Assembly: GCA_032718475.1 (NCBI GenBank)
Contig: JAUCBJ010005620.1
Coordinates: 1-34,060 of the forward strand
Direction: 5' to 3'
DNA from: Nemertoderma westbladi
Lineage: Eukaryota > Xenacoelomorpha > Nemertodermatida > Nemertodermatidae
DNA: 34,060 nucleotides
A program made the translations under genes and the position numbers. Below, in pieces: positions 1 to 8,935 of this stretch. Below the pieces are notes generated by a model, which was not told the origin of the DNA, made no database searches, and worked only from the letters and a program-made list of their open reading frames with translations. The number at the start of each line of letters is the position of its first letter. Position 1 is the first letter of the stretch.

Positions 1-610
1 ATTATCCAAATAGCGATATTTCCATCAACAAATATTTACAATTAATAACTGACGGTAAAATAACAGTACAAACAATATGATTAATGAGTTAGGTAACAGT
101 TTATACTTTCGATAATTCAAGCAGTTTACGGTACAGCAGTATCTATCCAAAAAATGCCGGTGTTTCTGGCTTAGACAGCAATAACAACAAAGTATCAAGA
201 AAAAACAGTAAGACTGAACACTCTCCTTATGATCGGCAGAAAAGCTACACGTCGACAGGAAAAACCGCCCTGATTGGTCCAAGCCAAACAAAGAACCACG
301 CGGCCAATGGCTGTTTCCATGTCAGCAACCAGCTGCTAGATGTCGTAATATGAATCATCACGGCTAAGCTGTGAAAGGTGGTTGGTGCATTACAAGTTTT
401 TTGTCTTACCATGTCCGCTAAAACACGTATATAGCAGAATTACTTTTATGTCCGTTAAAACACCTGTAAAGGTACCTTGCGGGCGAGGGGAATATATATA
501 CAGTTAGAAAACCCTTTTAGAGTATTCCAGCGCCTGGGGGGGAACTGGCCAGCATAGGCAAACGTATCAGTTATCCCACAAAAGCTTTTACAACTATCAA
601 GCCTAAACAA
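1..610. repeat. First copy of a diverged ~600-bp direct duplication
   Basis: Bases 4-130 and 1776-1910 share long runs (ATCCAAATA..CGATAT, CATCAACA, CAATTAATAAC, AACAGTTATAC). Bases 505-605 match 2245-2330 (TTTTAGAGTATT, GGGAACTGG, CAAAAGCTTTTACA). The middle part is poorly conserved. CCAAT-type boxes occur (CTGATTGG near 272, GGCCAATGG near 302). No open reading frame is convincing. It could be a pair of old LTRs or a dispersed repeat; I cannot decide. Confidence 0.55.
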
Positions 611-1770
611 ACTACGGTATATGCAGACTCCGAAATGGTTAGTTAGTATGCGTTCTAACCGAGTAGGACGACTTATTCTTTCGAAGAGGTTTACCTCACA
701 GCACTGGAAGCCCCTACGTTCCCAACTGGCACTTTATCGGACATACACTCCACACACACCGCAATCTCTTCAGACCCAACAACAGCCAGACAACAGTCCA
801 GCCTACAAATTATCTGTACAATCTGAGCAGGCTTACACGTCTTCTGCTCAATATTAACCTACAAATAAATAAAACCTGACAGAAATAAGTAAACCATGCA
901 AAGGAATAAGGGGTGATCAATCCCTAATCCCCCAACAGCCTACAATATACAATATATCACAATCGAAATAATACTGATGTACCTATACTGCTGTAAGTAC
1001 CGGTTCCGGTGGTTAGGTAGTTAGGCCTACAGGTTACCGGTCGACCGGTACTTCAGCTTTATTGCTTACTGCAATAAAGAAGCAATAACTGTTACTGTTC
1101 TTACCAGAACAATAGTAAACTGTATTTATTGCCTACACTGCAATCAGAGTTCATAACTGTTATTGTTCGCGCTTTTAGACCTTAGGCAGTTTAACCCGCC
1201 TAATTTAGGTGTCTTTTAGTTTGTAAATCGACTTTAGCCTACGACGAGTATTTGATACACTACATTAGCCGAAGCCAGCCTATGCGCGATCATTCACCCG
1301 CTGGATATACCCGGGAGACTGGATTCGGGGGCTCTGACCTTATTGCGGTGTAGGCCTACTGTATTATTCGATTGATCGTTAATATATAATCTCTGACAAT
1401 ATTATTCACTTTCGGGAAATATTAACAGTTCCTTTAGGACGTGGCGCTCTAAATATATAAACAGAGCTATGACTTACACTAAACACAACGGGATGGCTTA
1501 TGATTCACGTATAAGGCGCATTCTTTAGGAGATGCTTTGTTATCTGTCCCAATCATGCACACTACCGGTACCGCACAATACTGCACACTGATCTGCCGAC
1601 CTTTACTAATTTTAGTCACATATAAAGAGAATAGCAATTGACCCATGTAGTGCCTATGAAATAGCATTAGATTCACTCCAAAACCAATATCATATAAGTC
1701 GCAATTGCTATATGTAACCGGTCTCTTACCTTCAGTATATCAAGAAGATGGGGTTTTATAATTATTTATC
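611..1770. other. No gene recognised; short internal duplication
   Basis: This stretch lies between the two copies of the 600-bp repeat. A short imperfect tandem duplication is visible, about 1056-1105 against 1130-1180 (TTATTGC..ACTGCAAT.., CATAACTGTTATTGTTC type). ACCGGT and TAGGCCTA palindromes are frequent, as elsewhere in the window. The short open frames have no recognisable protein features. Confidence 0.4.
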
Positions 1771-2330
1771 GATATTATCCAAATATAACGATATTCCATC
1801 AACAGATACAATTAATAACCGACAGTAAATAGCAGTAAAATAATGCGGTGTGTATATAATGCAGTTGACAGGCAGGATAACAGTTATACGTTCCGGTAAT
1901 CAAAGCCGTTCTAATGTTTTGGCTAAAGTCTGAAACAGAATAATTCCATAGCTGATGTTCATGGCATCAGGAAAACCAACACACTGAAACCTGTGGGCCG
2001 TTGTAGGCAGCTTTCAACACAAAGAGAAATAGCTCTCATTGGCAGAACTCCAGATTCTATGGGTTCCACGAACGTCTAAATGCCAAACCTCCCTAGCCTT
2101 TGCAGCCCATAGCCAACACAAGGCTAAATCGCTCTGATTGGTCGATCATTGTTCTGATTGGTTAATCGAACAGAACAAAGAGGCCATACGTACAGCAAAT
2201 CGGCCAATCAGCCAGCAGAATGCATCACTCGAGCAAGGCAGTTTTAGAGTATTTGAGCGCATTGAGGGAAACTGGATTGCGGAGAAAAAGGGCCAGTTAC
2301 ATCCCGCAAAAGCTTTTACAGCCAGTAAGG
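1771..2330. repeat. Second copy of the ~600-bp direct duplication
   Basis: This is the partner of 1-610 in the same orientation, with substitutions and small indels. It carries several CCAAT boxes in both orientations (CTGATTGG near 2134 and 2154, GGCCAATCAG near 2202). It runs directly into the 52-bp minisatellite at 2323. Confidence 0.55.
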
Positions 2331-2530
2331 AAGCTGCAGGGGTTAGTTTTTAAACGGGATCCCGATCAGTCAGTCAGTAAGGAAGCTGCAGGGGTTAGTG
2401 TTTAAACGGGATCCCGATCAGTCAGCCAGTAAGGAAGCTGCAGGGGTTAGTGTTTAAACGGGATCCCGATCAGTCAGCCAATAAGGAGCTGCAGGGGTTA
2501 GTGTTTAAACGGGATCACGGTGAAAAATGC
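2323..2530. repeat. 52-bp minisatellite, 4 copies
   Basis: Units begin with CAGTAAGGAAGCTGCAGG at 2323, 2375 and 2427; a fourth begins CAATAAGGAGCTGC near 2479. Each unit contains GTTTAAAC-like and CGGGATCCCG palindromes. Related CGGGATCCCG fragments continue at 2560 and 2865, so the array is probably part of a larger dispersed repeat. Confidence 0.85.
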
Positions 2531-2883
2531 AATCCCGGTCCCGATCTATTTTGGAACGGGATCCCGATGTACAAATAAATAGCTAAATAAATTTCTTGAA
2601 TATCCGATGGTTATTTGAGCCAGAACAGAACAGAATTGACTATATTGAATTGTCGGATTGATGGCTGTCCCTAATCCATCCAGTAATTAACTGTAAATAA
2701 ATTATAATATAACTTTATCTCACTAATATTTCAGCAGTTTGAAATAAAGTGGTAGAATTTTGCCAAAACCTCATTACATACTAACACAGCAATACTGAAA
2801 ACTTTCAGATATTTTTATTCAAAATTGTAATCCCAGGCCAGATCCCGGAAATCCCGAAAAGTCTGATCCGGGATCCCGTTTAA

Positions 2884-3274
2884 CCCTTTGCTGCATAGTG
2901 TTGCACTGGTGCAACACTAACATTTCCTGTTCTTATTTCTCCTAAGTAGGAAAACAGCCAATGAGGATCAAGCAGTGAGAAAGAGGGTATATTAAGCTTT
3001 CATTTGATTGGTCACTTGACATATTTAGTCCAGCTGGTAACTAAGTGATGTAATTCAAATATTGTATATCCTTAATTGTAAATTTCCTGAATTTCAACAA
3101 ATTTATCTTCCTGTAGAAAGTTACATAGACAGTCTGGGGGTCTGAAAAAATTCATAATAATAATAAAATATGTATTTTTTCATAAAATAACCTTATCTTT
3201 CCATATAATATCTGTTAGAGGCGTACAGACCTGAAAAACTGACCGTTGCACAAATGCAACATCATGCAGGAAGG
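2884..3274. mobile_element. piggyBac-like MITE (left member)
   Basis: TTAA at 2880-2883 is followed by CCCTTTGCTGCAT and a 10-bp-arm palindrome, AGTGTTGCAC.TG.GTGCAACACT, at 2897-2918. The opposite-orientation end at about 3245-3274 reads GTTGCAC..GTGCAAC-like then CATGCAGGAAGG. A CCC-starting terminal repeat next to TTAA is typical of the piggyBac superfamily. The right-hand target site is not a clean TTAA. No transposase is encoded, so this is non-autonomous. Confidence 0.45.
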
Positions 3275-3321
3275 TACAAATTTTGTTCGGCGAATTGTTC
3301 AGAAATTTCGGTCGATTTTAT

Positions 3322-3616
3322 ACATTTAGGGTGCCCATGTGAAGAATACCAGGATTTCACTTTTCGGTCGACTTTTTATTGGAATTTTATATATGAAGAT
3401 TTTTTATTTTTTTTAATTTAACTTTATTAAGTGTTTTATAGCGCTTATTTCTGTCTTATAACATGTACTAATTCGTTTATTGTTTTGGTTAGATTAAGCC
3501 CTTCTGTAACCTGGGTTTTTGGTGAAACCTGGTATTCTTCACATGGGGGTAAATGCAATGTGAAATATAACGGCAGAAAGTCTGGTATTCTTCACATGGG
3601 CCCATTTAGGTCAATT
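3322..3616. repeat. Nested inverted repeat, MITE-like hairpin
   Basis: The left arm near 3330-3360 (CCCATGTGAAGAATACCAGG) is matched in inverse by a right arm near 3525-3549 (CCTGGTATTCTTCACATGGG) and again at 3579-3603. Similarity extends past the core on both sides (ATTTAGGG..CCC outside, GGTTTCAC inside). No coding potential is evident. It looks like a foldback element or MITE with a duplicated right end. Confidence 0.6.
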
Positions 3617-3624
3617 ATACAGTA

Positions 3625-4312
3625 CAGGCCACCAGAAAAAGCAGATTTCATAATATGTGATCACAAGTGAACACATCTGATCAAGTCAACTGATTGGCAC
3701 TAATTCAATATCGAGTTATCTTCTAGAGCCCACAGCAGAAGGTTGACATGCTGGGACCGACAAAAGCGTTGTGTGCGGTGCGCCTGTATGTCTGATATCA
3801 GGTAGATGAGAGAGCCCCCAGGGAGTAACATTGCGGACATGGGCTGTATTGGTAGAGAGAGAACTACATACAAGACCACATGGAGGTTCATGGACTGTAT
3901 GGGAGTGGATGGGTATATGGATTGAGGAGCCTAGACCATTGAATAATTAATTTAGTGCAGGGGATGTCGCGCCATTAGTCTGACACCGAGAGGGTACAGA
4001 GAAAGACCAGAAGATGCCTTATCACTAACTATAGGCCTATTAGACACTATTAAACATACACTATAAAGGTAAACATAATGCAGCTGCAATGCTGCAGTGA
4101 GTGACAGTTCGCGGCAAACTACAGAGAGTTTCCAGATTACTAAGCGTTTCAAAAGTATTCAAATGTATTCTTTGACGAAAAAATTTTGGTTGTTGGCAAT
4201 TCCAATATGTTCAATTGTCCCGTTCAACAACATTACATTAACTGGTACACATTTGATCAAATGTGTTCACATTCGAACAAATCTGCGTTTTCTGGTGGCC
4301 TGTACGCTGTAA
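3625..4312. mobile_element. Non-autonomous DNA-transposon-like element with ~80-bp inverted ends
   Basis: The left end at 3625-3700 reads ACAGGCCACCAGAAAA.GCAGATTT and then TGTGAACACAT.TGATCAA. The reverse complement appears at 4245-4308, ending TTTTCTGGTGGCCTGT. The inner ~550 bp hold no transposase. I found no convincing target-site duplication and cannot assign the superfamily. Confidence 0.5.
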
Positions 4313-4395
4313 TGTAGAGTTAAATTTGGGTATCTACTGTATGTCTATTACATCTAAGATATGGCTTCCTCGGAATTGACTTTCAATTTCAATAA

Positions 4396-4418
4396 GGGGG
4401 GGGGGGGGGGGGGGGGGG
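4396..4418 (+). repeat. Poly-G run of 23
   Basis: There is an uninterrupted G homopolymer, so its length in the assembly is likely unreliable. It lies in non-coding AT-rich sequence. Confidence 0.95.
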
Positions 4419-4519
4419 TAGCGCTAAATCAATATTTTTTTGCAATTTTTTTTATTTCATCTAAAGCATAATTTTATTAAAATTCCAAATTTGAAAACCG
4501 TTTAGCAAGATCTGTCTTA

Positions 4520-5040
4520 CTTCTCGAGATATGGCTGCCTGTCCGTTTTACTGTTGGTTTTGTCCGTCAGTATGTCTGTTCGTCAATAAAAAACACACTA
4601 TCTTTCTAAAAAATTCCCTGTAAGGGTTTTCGTGGTCGGTGACTTCATTTCTGATGTCATAAATCAAATTTGGCCCTGTCGGTTCTGTCTGTAAGCCTGT
4701 CAGTCTGTCTGTCAAAATATTACCGACAGTCTGACAGTCAAACAGACAATTTGGAAGTCATCAAATGTTAAAATTGACACTCGAAATGAATTCTGCGACC
4801 AGGGAACTTCTATAGCTAAACTTTTAGCTAAATGGTGTGCCTTTTTATTATATTTGACAGGCAGATAGTCGAATAGACTGAAAGACCGACAGACAGACAT
4901 ATTTACACACTAGATTTCATTAAAAGTGAAAACTGACCTCAGTAATGAAATCAGCAACCAGGAAAACCCCCACAGCAAAAATCTTATCATGGTTTTGTGC
5001 TTTCTTGTTACTAGATATAGACAGACATTCATTCGCTTAT
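4520..5040. repeat. Decayed GTCT/CAGA-rich repeats with a ~150-bp duplication
   Basis: Short CTGTCTGT and CAGACAGACA tracts alternate with a diverged repeated segment. Compare 4785-4870 (GAATTCTGCGACCAGGGAA.., TGGTGTGCCTTTTTATT) with 4940-5015 (GAAATCAGCAACCAGGAAA.., GGTTTTGTGCTTTCTTG). No gene is evident. Confidence 0.4.
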
Positions 5041-5274
5041 TATTATGATAATTAAAACTTACTTACTTACTGAAAAGTAAAGACGTGACACTGAAAATAG
5101 TGAAAGATAAGAAGTGGTACTTGAAAAGTAAAAACTATTTCTTAGATTTCCACAAAAAAATAGAAAACTCGTGCAATGCAATATTTATCCAATAATAGGC
5201 AGGCCTATGCAAATATTAGAATAAAATAATGCATTCTAAATTCATAAAATTAACATTTATTTTTCTAATATAGA

Positions 5275-5660
5275 ACCCTTATGAATCGTATAACGCGGGA
5301 AACAATGTGTCGCACAACAATTACTATTGGATATATTTTCAAAATTTGGTGCCGGGCACCAAATTTTCCACCCACCACCGAAAAATACAAGTTTGAGATT
5401 TCTAGTGTCATTTTTATTAATTTCATTACTTTCAGAATCGCCATAAACCAGTATAACGCAATATGTTAAACAATATGAAACAATATGTTACAATCAATTC
5501 ATATATTGCATCTATTGGTGCTGGCACCAAATTTTCGACCTACCGCTGACATATAGAAGTTTGAGATGTCTCATGCCATTTATATATATTCCATGGAATT
5601 CATAACCCTCATAAAACCATACAACACAAGAATCAAGAAAACAATCATCTTAACAATTCG
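5275..5660. repeat. ~170-bp tandem repeat, about 2.3 copies
   Basis: Two copies of TTGGTGC(C/T)GG.CACCAAATTTTC followed by ACC.ACC and AAGTTTGAGAT lie at about 5347 and 5516. Each is preceded by a TATAACGC..AACAATATGT-like segment, and a third partial copy follows 5600. GGTGCC..GGCACC is itself an inverted repeat. Confidence 0.55.
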
Positions 5661-5683
5661 CCAAATATTATGTATATTTCTAT

Positions 5684-5848
5684 CCCCTTTATGCATGATG
5701 TTGCACTAGTGCAACAGTGGTGCAAAAAGTGCCAGTATATTTTTAAAAAAATTTTCCAATTTTTAGTTTTTTTACACCCAAAAATGACTGTGAAAAACAC
5801 CAAAATAATTTTTTTCTATGGAGCATCAAAAATTCATGCAGTAAAGGG
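5684..5848. mobile_element. piggyBac-like MITE (right member) or right end of a composite
   Basis: The left end CCCTTTATGCATGATG is followed by the perfect palindrome TGTTGCACTAGTGCAACA (5699-5716). The right end is CATGCAGTAAAGGG followed by TTAA at 5849-5852. Its ends match those of 2884-3274. The outermost ends (2884 and 5848) are both flanked by TTAA, so 2884-5848 could also be one ~3-kb element carrying internal copies of its ends. Confidence 0.45.
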
Positions 5849-5969
5849 TTAAACACGACCGCGGGTGACGTATAACATCGGTATATTATATACCGGGATA
5901 TAAAGTATTTATGTGAACTTTATTTACGTTTATTATAACTAAGTCCTACACTAATAATTATAGAGAGTT

Positions 5970-5975
5970 TTTATT
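5970..5975 (-). terminator. Possible poly(A) signal of EMC4
   Basis: AATAAA on the minus strand, about 157 nt past the EMC4 stop codon. Further AATAAA copies lie near 5919-5937. Predicted from the motif only. Confidence 0.4.
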
Positions 5976-6131
5976 CAAAACGGAAAATATAACGACAACG
6001 TTTTGTGAAAGTCTCTAGTGAAATATTATAATATTAGATGAGTTTGAAACTGAAAGTAATTGAACCATAGGGTCGGGTAGAGCTATTGTTTCACATTGGG
6101 ATGAGTTGAGCAACATAAAAAAAGTAATAAA

Positions 6132-6692
6132 CTAAAAGGAGAAGCCACCACCGGAGAACTCAACCTGTGTCTGTGGGTCTACAAAGGCCAACCAATCGGA
6201 GGCGTGGGTAGGCAGGAGACCCATAGACTGGCACTTATACAGCGCCAAACCGAGACCCAAAGCGTTGCCTAGGAGATACACGAACTTCTGTACCAAGGCG
6301 TGGGAGGATCCCTCGAGCATCTTACAGGTCCCGCGGAACCCGAGGATCGCCTGCACCGGCTTGAAGAACATCATCCCGACCATCATTATAGGGAAGATCC
6401 CGATGATGTTACCGGACATGTACATAAGGAACATATTCATAGGGAGCTGCTTCAACGGGCCCACAGCGATGTCCCACGAGCGTTTATCGACCAACGAGTT
6501 GTCCGACTGGTGGCTGAGGCCTTCCGGGAGTTGGCGGTCCGTGTAGCCCGGGGGGTTGTTCGTGACGTCACATCCGGTCTGGGACGCCGCCAGCAGCGCC
6601 TTGTACTGGTCGTTGTTTGAGCCGCGGGTGGTCAGATCGATGGACCATTTGTGGCGCTTTAGTGTTTGTCGCGCGGTCGTTGTTTGAGACAT
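6132..6692 (-). CDS. EMC4: ER membrane protein complex subunit 4
   Basis: EMC4 (also TMEM85) is a core transmembrane subunit of the EMC, which inserts tail-anchored and multi-pass proteins into the ER membrane. The reading frame gives 186 residues, close to the ~183 of the vertebrate protein. The N-terminal half is hydrophilic (DLTTRG, PPGYTD, SLVDKRSWDIAVGPLKQLPMN). Hydrophobic segments follow: one containing MFLMYMSGNIIGIFPIMMVG and FFKPVQAI, and one around FVYLLGNALGLGLALYKC, then LPTHASDWLAF and a short tail. I chose the ATG at 6692 because family similarity begins there. The frame stays open for 46 codons further 5', but that part is unlike EMC4. The whole coding region is one exon, whereas VCP in this window is split by introns. 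It is the third of three head-to-tail genes, 281 nt after the ANAPC13 stop codon begins. Confidence 0.95.
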   Translation of the reverse strand: MSQTTTARQTLKRHKWSIDLTTRGSNNDQYKALLAASQTGCDVTNNPPGYTDRQLPEGLSHQSDNSLVDKRSWDIAVGPLKQLPMNMFLMYMSGNIIGIFPIMMVGMMFFKPVQAILGFRGTCKMLEGSSHALVQKFVYLLGNALGLGLALYKCQSMGLLPTHASDWLAFVDPQTQVEFSGGGFSF

Positions 6693-6927
6693 TCCGACAG
6701 TCGGTGAATAAAATTCGACAGCGGATATGAAAGTGACGAAGTTGGGTAGGTAGGTACCGATACCGGTAGGCCTACGTATCAGAGTATACCGGTATAGCAG
6801 TACAGACCAGCAGACAGATAGAGAAAGCAATTATTAAACACCAAACCAAGTCAATTTAACGCGAACAATTTTTATACTACCGGTAGAAGAACTGTAGAAG
6901 TTGAGGAGATAAATAAGTAAAAGACCG

Positions 6928-6933
6928 TTTATT
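6928..6933 (-). terminator. Possible poly(A) signal after ANAPC13
   Basis: AATAAA on the minus strand 37 nt past the ANAPC13 stop. It is the first canonical signal downstream of TMEM167A as well, because 7190-7349 contains none. Confidence 0.45.
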
Positions 6934-6970
6934 TAAACTGATACACTGGTGACTCGTCGTGACTCGCTGT

Positions 6971-7189
6971 TTATCTCAACTCCATATGCCGGAAGGCCAT
7001 GTCGAGCCACTTGGCCTCCAGTTGTTTCAATGTTTCGGTACTGGGTCCGTTATCGTGGTCCGTTTCGGGTAGTTCGTTAGCAGGAATCCCAATGTCGTCT
7101 CCGTCGTTAGGGAGTTGTTCGGAACGCCAGGCTGCGTCGATTAAATCGATTCGTCGACCGTCCAGTAAATGGTGCACCGAGCTATCCAT
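6971..7189 (-). CDS. ANAPC13: Anaphase-promoting complex subunit 13
   Basis: ANAPC13 (APC13/Swm1 family) is a small, largely extended subunit that stabilises TPR subunits of the APC/C ubiquitin ligase, which drives exit from mitosis. The 72-residue product matches the ~74-residue animal protein along its length: DGRRIDLIDAAWR, then LPNDGDDIGIPANELPE, then DHDNGPSTET and a final WLDMAFRHMELR. The start is the ATG at 7187-7189; the frame is open a little further upstream but with no earlier ATG in the extension seen. A 3' splice-site-like ATATTTACAG ends 11 nt before the ATG, which could serve cis- or trans-splicing. The gene is intronless and lies 160 nt downstream of the TMEM167A stop, same strand. 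Confidence 0.93.
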   Translation of the reverse strand: MDSSVHHLLDGRRIDLIDAAWRSEQLPNDGDDIGIPANELPETDHDNGPSTETLKQLEAKWLDMAFRHMELR

Positions 7190-7199
7190 GCACAGCAAA

Positions 7200-7212
7200 A
7201 CTGTAAATATCC
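7200..7212 (-). promoter_or_regulatory. Candidate 3' splice acceptor just upstream of ANAPC13
   Basis: On the minus strand GGATATTTACAG ends at 7201, 11 nt before the ANAPC13 ATG. It is a plausible acceptor for an intron in the 5' UTR or for spliced-leader addition. It has no strong pyrimidine tract, so this is only suggestive. Confidence 0.25.
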
Positions 7213-7349
7213 GTTCGCTATTTGGGCACGGTCTGCAGTATGGTTGGCGTCTTGTCGGTAGCAGTGAGTCTAGCCTCCTACCGGTCTGCTTGTCGCTTGT
7301 AGGTATAATAGTTACACAGTCTGACAGTTACAGTGATCTGATAGGCCTA

Positions 7350-7565
7350 TTACAGCACCAATATACTAATCGCCATTGCAATACAACACAGGGCAATGTA
7401 GGGACTCAATCGTTCGCCGATTCTAGCGCACTTCCAAAAAGTTCCAACGAAGCCGGTTTTATTTTTATCCAAGAGACTCGGCATAAACGCATGAATATAA
7501 GTGCAGGTGCAGATAATCAACAAAACCACGGTTAGCAATCCTTGGAAGTTGAAGATCGCAGACAT
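7350..7565 (-). CDS. TMEM167A: Protein kish-A (TMEM167A)
   Basis: The kish family consists of very small membrane proteins implicated in the early secretory pathway and constitutive secretion, located at the Golgi. The 71-residue product is collinear with the ~72-residue animal protein: [21 protein letters not shown] at the start (an N-terminal hydrophobic segment), [24 protein letters not shown] in the middle loop, then a second hydrophobic segment, [18 protein letters not shown]. The ATG at 7565 begins the conserved N-terminus. The coding region is a single exon, whereas the vertebrate gene is split. It is the first of three closely spaced minus-strand genes; no AATAAA or ATTAAA lies between it and ANAPC13. 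Confidence 0.96.
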   Translation of the reverse strand: MSAIFNFQGLLTVVLLIICTCTYIHAFMPSLLDKNKTGFVGTFWKCARIGERLSPYIALCCIAMAISILVL

Positions 7566-7979
7566 TTAATTCAATACAGCAATAGGCAGATAGGCTGATA
7601 GGCATAAACTAAACCAACTTTAGTACCGGTATTCTGGTCTTTATTTAAGTCGAGGCCCTTACAGCCTTATCCCTGTATCCAGTTATCAACCTTTTGAGAA
7701 TTTTACATGCAGACACGATGTACCCGTATTACTAAACCAGTGCAATTCTACAGCAATGTAGGCCTAAATAATGAATAAATTGGGAGCGGGGATCAAGTGG
7801 AATTTTTGAAGCTTTACATGAAAAAATATATAAATCATTATTATTAAATGATTTAAGATGATAATCTAATGAATACGTAAACGCGAACAAAGGAATTAAA
7901 TGGAAATTTTTTAACGGCATTGAAATGTTATAATATTTAAATTTAAGTACCCTTTTGTTTTAAATCACCAAGTCGAACG
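7566..7979. other. Upstream region of the three-gene cluster
   Basis: Nothing is recognisable here apart from AT-rich sequence and TAGGCCTA/ATAGGC motifs. It presumably holds the promoter of TMEM167A, but no TATA box or initiator can be assigned with confidence. A GAACGAACGACGAACGAAC short repeat lies at about 7975-7993. Confidence 0.3.
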
Positions 7980-8471
7980 AACGACGAACGAACTACTTGT
8001 CTTCAGCTTCAATGCACAAAGTATTGTGAACAAGTTGCCAGAATTTAAAGCACGTATTTTACTTGACAAACCACATGTTGTTGCTATTAGTGAATCTTGG
8101 GGTCGTCCAACAATTGATATTTCTACCCTACATGTAGAAGGCTACTGTACAATATATGCCCCAATGATCGTGGTAATGATATAACAGGGGGAGGGGTGTA
8201 CTATACATTCAGCATTCTCCTCTGTATGCTTGAAGAATATTACCGACCTTCCGCAACCTGTTTCTAGTTACGAAGAATCGACATGTGCCCTTCTCCGCTT
8301 TCACAATGATTCACAATGTTTCACAATGTCGCCATTCAATGGCGACACTATCTGTGTACAGGTCACCCAATAGTTCTGACAACAATAATGCAAAGCTAAT
8401 GGATTTCATTTTACATGTCAAGAATATTGCCAATGACTGTTTGATTCTCGGGGATTTTAACCTACCTAAGA
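7980..8471 (+). pseudogene. LINE endonuclease fragment, dead
   Basis: Conceptual translation from about 7999 gives VFSFNAQSIVNKLPEF and, shortly after, PHVVAISESWG, typical of the N-terminus of APE-type LINE endonucleases (the N and E catalytic positions). From about 8345 a second frame gives VYRSPNSS and CLILGDFNLPK, the GDFN motif of the same fold. At least one frame change and an in-frame stop (near 8182) separate the halves, and no reverse transcriptase follows. This is a truncated, inactive copy of a non-LTR retrotransposon. Confidence 0.8.
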
Positions 8472-8491
8472 GCTCTAACCTTAGAGCTCTT
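8468..8491. repeat. Perfect 11-bp inverted repeat
   Basis: AAGAGCTCTAA, a CC spacer, then TTAGAGCTCTT; a third partial copy (CTAAGAGCTTT) follows at about 8495. It sits exactly where the LINE endonuclease similarity ends. Confidence 0.9.
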
Positions 8492-8715
8492 AACCTAAGA
8501 GCTTTAGTCTTTACAAGACTGAAGTGTATTTGCACTTCGACCCTTCTCCAGTGTTCACCGCCTTATTGTGGCAAATGTAATACTTAGTCTGCGTGCTAGC
8601 AGAACAATGAAATCTGCCTTGCCGCGGCATGACTGGTCCTCTTTGTTTCAACAGCCCAGTTAGTTGTGAGATCCAGCTTTACACTACAGCTGAGCCTCAG
8701 GTATGAGGTTTTCGC
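8492..8715. other. No feature recognised
   Basis: Between the LINE fragment and the Harbinger-like GC-rich ends. No convincing coding or repeat signal is visible. Confidence 0.3.
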
Positions 8716-8719
8716 TTCT

Positions 8720-8935
8720 AAAGGCCATGATACACCACAGGAGCGGCGTGCGGCAGCGGCGAGCGGCCACTTTTTAAAAATAGAACACATTATTATCTAT
8801 GGGTGATGATACACCACAAATGGCCCCTGCAGCTCGCCGCTGCAACCCACTGCCCTTTTAGAACTTGCTCTATTTTTTGAGCGGCGAGCGTCGGCGGTGA
8901 GCGGCTTCTGTGTTTTTCACAAATGAAAAATATTG
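8720..8935. repeat. GC-rich terminal-type repeats, likely PIF/Harbinger end
   Basis: GATGATACACCACA-type motifs occur at about 8727 and 8806, each followed by GC-rich stretches such as GAGCGGCG and GCGGCGAGCGGC. A mirrored GCTCGCCGCTGC at 8831 and AGCGGCGAGCG at 8880 make the block internally palindromic. GC-rich subterminal repeats of this kind are known in Harbinger-type elements, and a Harbinger transposase remnant follows at 9876. The link is inferred. Confidence 0.4.

Noticed and set aside
621-857. 78-codon open frame
   Set aside because: No family resemblance, no hydrophobic or repeat structure; its length is within chance expectation.
6693-6830. 46-residue N-terminal extension of EMC4
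   Set aside because: It is unlike the family. The start at 6692 gives a protein of normal length; the extension is an open 5' leader.
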